Assembly: GCA_903834785.1 (NCBI GenBank)
Contig: CAILKP010000135.1
Location: 1 to 43,384, forward strand
Direction: 5' to 3'
Origin: an uncultured bacterium
GTDB taxonomy: Bacteria; Planctomycetota; Phycisphaerae; Phycisphaerales; UBA1924
Length of the DNA: 43,384 nt
Shown here: piece after piece, positions 38,830 to 43,384 of the stretch
Numbering within the stretch: position 1 is the stretch's first letter
How the letters are laid out: every line of letters begins with the position of its first letter
The notes under the pieces: generated by a model
The model's database searches: none
What the model was told of the DNA's origin: nothing
The model's input: the letters and a program-made list of their open reading frames with translations, nothing else
Position numbers and translations under genes: made by a program

Positions 38830-39015
38830 CTACTCCCGCTGCCGCACCGCATCGGCCAGGGCCACCAGCCCCGCCAGCGCCATGCCCGCACCGCAGATCA
38901 GCAGCAGCCCCGCACCGTAAAACACCCCGCGGTCATCGGCCGGGAAGTGCAGCACCGCCGGCAGCGGCGCCACCAGCAGCAGGACAACCAGTCTGACCTT
39001 GTCTTTGCGTTCCAC
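38830..39015 (-). CDS. Small two-TM membrane protein
   Basis: 61 residues from GTG 39015, preceded by a G-run. After a charged start (MERKDKV) come two hydrophobic segments, LVVLLLVAPLPAVLHF and GAGLLLICGAGMALAGLVALA. It fits tightly between the lipoprotein gene and lpxK (44 bp before lpxK) on the same strand. No family is recognised; coding potential is supported by its membrane pattern and position only. Confidence 0.55.
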   Translation of the reverse strand: MERKDKVRLVVLLLVAPLPAVLHFPADDRGVFYGAGLLLICGAGMALAGLVALADAVRQRE

Positions 39016-39129
39016 GATGCCCCCAGCATGCCACCGCCGCGGCAGCGTGCAAGCCCATCAACCAGTTTCCCTCACCCTGCCGCACGCCCCATGCGGCCCG
39101 CCGCACCGCGCCGCACCCCACCGCCACCA

Positions 39130-39741
39130 TTAGCGGACCCACACAACCTTCCACTGGTCACCTTCGAGCACGATGAACACCTCGGTGAACTTCATCTCTC
39201 TGGCCGATGTGTTGACCAGCGCGAGCTTGAAGAGCTTGGGCCCCTCCTTGGTCACCAGCACGTTGGGCGTGTTCTCCGCGTTGGGCATGCGTGAGAGGAA
39301 CTTGAGCACATCCGCCCGCTGGGCCCGCAGCTCCTCCGCCGCGTCATAGACCGTCTTGCCGTCGCGGGCAAACCGCTCGGCGGTCATCTTCGAGAGCACT
39401 TGCTCGGCCAGCAGCTTGCCATCCTCGGCCAGCAGCTGCGTGCGCAGGTGATAGATCGCGTGCCGCATCATCGGCGACTTGAGCGTCACCGAGCCGTCAG
39501 GGTTCACCGTCTGCAGTGCGGCAAGCTCCGCCTCGGCATCCATCTGCGGGTTCGGTGCCTCCACCGGCTGGAGCGGGTCGATCCCGCCCCGCTGCACACC
39601 GGGCATGCCTTCGAAGATTCCCCGCTTGGTGTAGACCGTCGTCTCGCTCTCACACCCTTGGGCAATCGCCAGCACCAGCCCGCCGCACAGCATCGCCGCG
39701 GCAGCCGCCAACTTCACGCTCATCCCGGCCCGCCGTCTCAT
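39130..39741 (-). CDS. Exported protein, probable lipoprotein
   Basis: 203 residues from ATG 39741, which overlaps the nadB stop (ATGA), so the two are coupled. The N-terminus MRRRAGMSVKLAAAAAMLCG and following hydrophobic stretch end in AIAQGC. This could be a lipoprotein signal with Cys30 as the modified residue, although Gln at -2 is unusual. The mature part has a helical region and ends with a beta-rich domain (LFKLALVNTSAREMKFTEVFIVLEGDQWKVVWVR). No family is recognised. An in-frame ATG at 39723 is an alternative start. Confidence 0.75.
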   Translation of the reverse strand: MRRRAGMSVKLAAAAAMLCGGLVLAIAQGCESETTVYTKRGIFEGMPGVQRGGIDPLQPVEAPNPQMDAEAELAALQTVNPDGSVTLKSPMMRHAIYHLRTQLLAEDGKLLAEQVLSKMTAERFARDGKTVYDAAEELRAQRADVLKFLSRMPNAENTPNVLVTKEGPKLFKLALVNTSAREMKFTEVFIVLEGDQWKVVWVR

Positions 39742-41513
39742 GCCTGCGCCTCCCGCACGGCCAGCAACTGCGGCTCCGCAACACCGCGGCACCACACATC
39801 GTGCACCAGCATCTCGCGCCGGGGCTGCGGATAGTCCGCCCGCCAGTGGCACCCGCGCGACTCGGTCCGCCACGCCGCGGAGCGTGCGATCAGCGCCGCC
39901 ACCGTCAGCATGTTCTGCACCTGCCAGCCGCGCACATCATCAAACACCTTGTCCAGCGTGTAGCGGCCCCAGAAGTGCACCATCTCGCCGATGTCGCGCA
40001 GCTTCGGCCCCGATCGCTCAATGCCCACATTCCGCCACATCGCCGACCGCAGCGAGCGCTCCACATCCTCAATGTCCAGTTCCGCCGCATCCGAGGGCGG
40101 AATATCCGAGTTGATCGGCACCGGCGCACTCCGCGGCGGCAAGGTCCAGCCCGCCACGCTCCAGTACCAACCCGCCTCGCCGCCGGCCTCCCGCCCCTCC
40201 CGCCGCCCCTCGCCCGCCGCCACATGCACCGGCCGCGCCCCCGGCTTGCCGTACTGCGTCTGGTCGCGGGCCGTGCGCCCGGCGATCTCGCCAAACACCA
40301 GCCCCTCCAGCAGCGAGTTGCTCGCCAGCCGGTTGGCGCCGTGCAGGCCCGTGCACGCCGACTCACCCACCACGTACAGCCCCGGCACGTTGCTCCGTCC
40401 GCAGGCGTCAGTCAGCACGCCGCCGACCTGATAGTGCGCCGCCGGGTGCACGGGGATCAGATCGCGCGAGGCCTTGAGATCAAACTTGGCCAGCAGCGCG
40501 GCAATGCCAGGGAACTTCTGGTCAAAACGCTCGATGTGCCGGCAGTCCAGAAACGCGTGCGTGGTGCCGCGGGCCGCGAGCCGCCGCACAATCGCCCGCG
40601 TCACAATGTCGCGCGGGGCCAACTCCGCCAGTGGGTGCTCACCGAGCATAAAACGGTCGCCGGTATCATCGACCAGGTGCGCCCCCTCGCCGCGCACCGC
40701 TTCGGTAATCAGCGAGCGTGCCGCACCGGCCAGGTACAGCGTGGTGGGGTGAAACTGCACAAAGGCCATGTCCGCCACGGCGGCGCCGGCCCGCCAGGCC
40801 ATCGCAATGCCGTCGCCCGTGGCCGAACGCGGGTTGCTCGTCTCGCGGTACACCATCCCCGCGCCGCCGGTGGCCAGAATCGTCGCCCGCGCCCAGATCA
40901 CCTGCAGCCCGTACTTCGGATGGTGCGTGATCGCGCCCATCACCGGCGCGGGGCTGTCACCGCCGTTGGTCGGTGAAGTAATCAGGTCAATCGCAAAGCA
41001 GTTGCCGAAGATGCGCACGCCCGCGGCCTGCTTGACCCTGGCCCACAGGCACCGCACCAGTTCCTTGCCCGTCGCATCGCCATCGGCGTGCAGAATCCGC
41101 GACAGCGAGTGCCCGCCCTCACGCCCCAGCTTGATGTTCCCCGCCGCGTCGTTATCAAACCGCATGCCCCAGTCAATCAGTTCGCGCACGCGGTCGATAC
41201 CCAGCCGCACCACCTGCTCAACCACCGGCGCATCGCACAGCCCCGCGCCGGCCACCAGCGTGTCGCGGATGTGGCTGTCGGGCGTGTCGTCCTTTGCAAT
41301 CGCCGCGGCGATGCCGCCCTGCGCCCACGCGGTGTTCGAACCCGAGCGATCCTCCTTGCCCAGCATGATGACCTCACCATGCTCGGCCGCCGCCACCGCA
41401 GCCCGCAGCCCGCCCACGCCCGAGCCGATCACCAGCGTGTCGGTGAAAATCTGCGGCAGCAGACCCGAACGAAACGGGATGAGATAGCGGCGGGTGTCAA
41501 GCAGGTCGGGCAT
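39738..41513 (-). CDS. nadB: L-aspartate oxidase
   Basis: 591 residues from ATG 41513. A flavoenzyme that oxidises L-aspartate to iminoaspartate, the first step of de novo NAD synthesis. The FAD-binding VIGSGVGGLRAAVAAAEHG, the SGSNTAWAQGGIAAA loop, EGGHSLSRILHADGDATG and GESACTGLHGANRLASNSLLE are all present. Between the FAD-binding and helical C-terminal domains lies a low-complexity insertion of ~35 residues (GEGRREGREAGGEAGW...). nadA and nadC are not in the window. It heads the unit nadB - lipoprotein - small membrane protein - lpxK and is divergent from the ABC permease gene. Confidence 0.93.
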   Translation of the reverse strand: MPDLLDTRRYLIPFRSGLLPQIFTDTLVIGSGVGGLRAAVAAAEHGEVIMLGKEDRSGSNTAWAQGGIAAAIAKDDTPDSHIRDTLVAGAGLCDAPVVEQVVRLGIDRVRELIDWGMRFDNDAAGNIKLGREGGHSLSRILHADGDATGKELVRCLWARVKQAAGVRIFGNCFAIDLITSPTNGGDSPAPVMGAITHHPKYGLQVIWARATILATGGAGMVYRETSNPRSATGDGIAMAWRAGAAVADMAFVQFHPTTLYLAGAARSLITEAVRGEGAHLVDDTGDRFMLGEHPLAELAPRDIVTRAIVRRLAARGTTHAFLDCRHIERFDQKFPGIAALLAKFDLKASRDLIPVHPAAHYQVGGVLTDACGRSNVPGLYVVGESACTGLHGANRLASNSLLEGLVFGEIAGRTARDQTQYGKPGARPVHVAAGEGRREGREAGGEAGWYWSVAGWTLPPRSAPVPINSDIPPSDAAELDIEDVERSLRSAMWRNVGIERSGPKLRDIGEMVHFWGRYTLDKVFDDVRGWQVQNMLTVAALIARSAAWRTESRGCHWRADYPQPRREMLVHDVWCRGVAEPQLLAVREAQA

Positions 41514-41626
41514 CGAGCCTGACGGTAGGTGCCGCCGCCGGGCTCCCCCCGGCCACGCCCGCACGGCACCACCAGCCGGCACGCCGCCTACCTCCCCACT
41601 TCCGCCGCTGCCCGTACGCTCGGACC

Positions 41627-43189
41627 ATGTTCGGCCTGCTGGCGCAAGCTGCCTCCCAAACCCCTGTGCTGCCCTCCGCGGGCGGCCCGGGTGCAGTTCC
41701 GGCCCTGCCCCCCGCCTCACTCATCGGCATCAGTCCGGTCCAGTCCCTGGGCATCCCGCTGCTCATCGGCGTGCTGGCGTGCCTGCTGGCCCTTCCCGCG
41801 GCATGGTGGCTGGGCCGGGCCCCGGCCCACATCCGCCGCACCCGGCTGCCCCTGCTGGCCGTGGTCATGATCATGCCGCCGCACCTGGCCTTCTCCGGCT
41901 GGTCGCTGCTGCGGGCTCCGGGCACCGTGCTGGGCGACTGGATCGCCCATTGGCCGGCCTGGGCCAACCTCGGCGTGTCGCAGTTGCTCGCCGTGCTGGG
42001 CCTGGCCATCTGGTCCACGCCGCTGGCCACAGTGCTGCTCATCCCGTCAGTCCGCTCGATCGAGCCCGCGCGGCTCGAAGCCCTGGCCATGGACGGCGTT
42101 GGCCCCATCCGCCAGCTCCTGCTCATCACCCGCTGGCTGCGGCCGGGCCTCTTGCTCGCCTCGCTGGCTGTGGCGGTACTCGCACTCGGCTCGGCCGTGC
42201 CGCTGCACCTTGCCCAGTTTCAAACTCTGGCCATCGATCTCTGGGCCCGCCTCATGCTCGCCCCCGCGTGGACCAGCATGTTCACCTCCTGGCCGCTGCT
42301 TCTCGTCGCCCTCACCGCCGGGGCCGTCACGCTCCGCTTCCTGCTACCCCTGGCCCGCGGCACCATCGCGCCCGATGGCCGCGACGCCCCGCAGTTGCCC
42401 GCCGCCGCCGGGGCACTGGCCCCCCACGCCCGCACCGCCCGCGGCAGCACCGCACTCATCTGGATCGCCGGCACCATCGTCCCGCTGGTGCTGTTCGCCC
42501 GCATTCTGCCCGACTGGCACGTGGCCGTGGCCGTCGTCCAGCGCACCGGACCGGCCATAGGCAACTCGCTGCTCACCGCCGGGGCGGTGTTCGCCGTCAC
42601 GCTTGCTCTTGGCCTGGCCATCACCGGCGGCATCTTCACCGTTCGCCGGGCCCGCCTGCCGCTGGCGGTGTTCACCGCAGCGCTCGTGGCCATCGCCGTC
42701 CTGCCGGGCGTGCTCATCGGAATGATCCTGCGGCTGGCCGCCGACTTCCTCGGCCGCAGCCTGGGCACCCAGCCCAGTGATGAAGCGCTGCTGGTCTTGG
42801 CCCACCTCGCCCGCTTCGGCTGCATCGTGCCCCTGGCCGGCTGGTGGCTCTTCGCCAGCCAAAGCTCCTCGCTCCGCGACCTGTTCGCCGCCGAGCCCGG
42901 CTCCGCCCCGCGGCGATACCTGACCATCCACGCCCGCCAGCACCTGCTCCCCCTGGCCTTCGGGGCCCTGGGCACCGCCATGCTCAGTCTCCACGAGATC
43001 GAAGCCGCCGTCATGCTCCAGCCCCCCGGCCGCGGCACACTCTCCCAGCGCGTCCTCGACTTGCTGCACTACAACCGCGACACCGATCTGGCCGCCCTCA
43101 ACGTCACCCTCATCGGCGCCGGCCTCCTGCTGGCCCTCACCGCCGCCACACTCGTCGCCCGTACGCTCCGCCACAACAGCAACACCTAA
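41627..43189 (+). CDS. ABC transporter permease, two fused halves (iron(III)-type)
   Basis: 520 residues from ATG 41627, with about 12 membrane segments. The first half contains the EAA-like cytoplasmic loop ARLEALAMDGVGPIRQLLLI. The second half, after a linker at ~250-275, begins a new permease domain (GNSLLTAGAVFAVTLALGLA). Its loop near YLTIHARQHLLPLAFGALG fills the same role. Fused double permeases of this layout are typical of FbpB/iron or thiamine-type importers. No ATPase or binding protein is visible; the gene starting at 43336 is too short to tell. Codon use is strongly C-ending. Confidence 0.82.
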   Translation: MFGLLAQAASQTPVLPSAGGPGAVPALPPASLIGISPVQSLGIPLLIGVLACLLALPAAWWLGRAPAHIRRTRLPLLAVVMIMPPHLAFSGWSLLRAPGTVLGDWIAHWPAWANLGVSQLLAVLGLAIWSTPLATVLLIPSVRSIEPARLEALAMDGVGPIRQLLLITRWLRPGLLLASLAVAVLALGSAVPLHLAQFQTLAIDLWARLMLAPAWTSMFTSWPLLLVALTAGAVTLRFLLPLARGTIAPDGRDAPQLPAAAGALAPHARTARGSTALIWIAGTIVPLVLFARILPDWHVAVAVVQRTGPAIGNSLLTAGAVFAVTLALGLAITGGIFTVRRARLPLAVFTAALVAIAVLPGVLIGMILRLAADFLGRSLGTQPSDEALLVLAHLARFGCIVPLAGWWLFASQSSSLRDLFAAEPGSAPRRYLTIHARQHLLPLAFGALGTAMLSLHEIEAAVMLQPPGRGTLSQRVLDLLHYNRDTDLAALNVTLIGAGLLLALTAATLVARTLRHNSNT

Positions 43190-43335
43190 CTCCAAACTCC
43201 CCGGCCTTGAATTTGGCAATTTGGTAATTTCCCGCTTTGGCAATTGGGGCCTGTGAAAAATAGTCGTCCCTCGCGCCACCGGCTGGTTTGGTGCCGGTAC
43301 ATCCTGCTGCCGTGGAGAGGCACAGGAGCCGACGC

Positions 43336-43384
43336 ATGGAACGCCGCATTGTCCAGCCCACCTTCGTCGATAACGCCGTCGCTG
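43336..43384 (+). CDS. Start of an unidentified gene, cut by the window end
   Basis: ATG 43336 is preceded by AGGAG at an ideal distance. The visible codons read MERRIVQPTFVDNAVA and then leave the window. Too little is seen to assign a family. The 146-bp gap before it contains an AT-richer patch with repeated ttggcaatt and a 6-bp ACCGGC/GCCGGT hairpin (43278-43298). Confidence 0.55.
   Translation, partial: MERRIVQPTFVDNAVA

Overview
The window is high-GC bacterial chromosome. It looks like a planctomycete, most likely class Phycisphaerae. The evidence is a GC-type dockerin secreted protein, a prepilin with the H-X9-DG C-terminal motif, a BatA/VWA gene pair, a short ECF-like sigma factor, a DUF839 protein with a PEP-CTERM-like tail, and LPS genes (kdsB, lpxK). 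This is inferred from gene content; no rRNA or tRNA gene was seen.

Left part (1-9.8 kb). The window opens on the cut end of an IS3-family element. Next to it is a PD-(D/E)XK nuclease-like gene with less biased codon use. Then follow an NfeD-like membrane protein, a dockerin-type secreted protein, miaA, topA with an unusual G-tract/C-tract leader, and a short ComEA-like protein. A translationally coupled pair on the minus strand encodes HMG-CoA lyase and a crotonase-fold protein that appears to lack both hydratase glutamates.

Middle (9.8-28 kb). A two-TM CxxC protein, recJ and a metallophosphoesterase come first. A large BatA/VWA membrane pair overlaps by 8 nt and is followed by kdsB and an MFS transporter. 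On the minus strand lie B12-dependent ribonucleotide reductase (nrdJ) and dCTP deaminase (dcd), which together supply deoxynucleotides. Upstream of dcd is an 800-bp non-coding region with phased direct repeats, a promoter and many hairpins. A DUF839 (PhoX-like) exported protein follows, with a Pho-box-like repeat upstream.

ATP synthase (28.3-31.6 kb). A minus-strand operon runs atpI-like, atpB, atpE, atpF, atpH and then stops at a strong terminator. No alpha, gamma, beta or epsilon gene follows. Subunit a ends in a His-rich tail, subunits b and c carry signal-peptide-like N-termini, and atpE is bracketed by intercistronic hairpins. A sigma factor gene lies upstream on the same strand.

REPtron (32.4-33.65 kb). 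A Y1/HUH transposase of the RAYT type is flanked by four copies of a ~100-bp palindromic unit that can fold as a cloverleaf. Three of them form a tandem array with an exact 152-bp period. This is the most distinctive structure in the window.

Right part (33.7-43.4 kb). This holds thpR, a DUF1015 gene, a prepilin-like protein with a small Cys-rich membrane partner, a likely minus-strand operon nadB - lipoprotein - small membrane protein - lpxK, a fused ABC permease, and the start of one more gene. The plus strand is G-rich from about 2 to 20 kb and C-rich from about 34 kb onward, whichever strand the genes are on. That pattern suggests a replication-skew switch inside the window.
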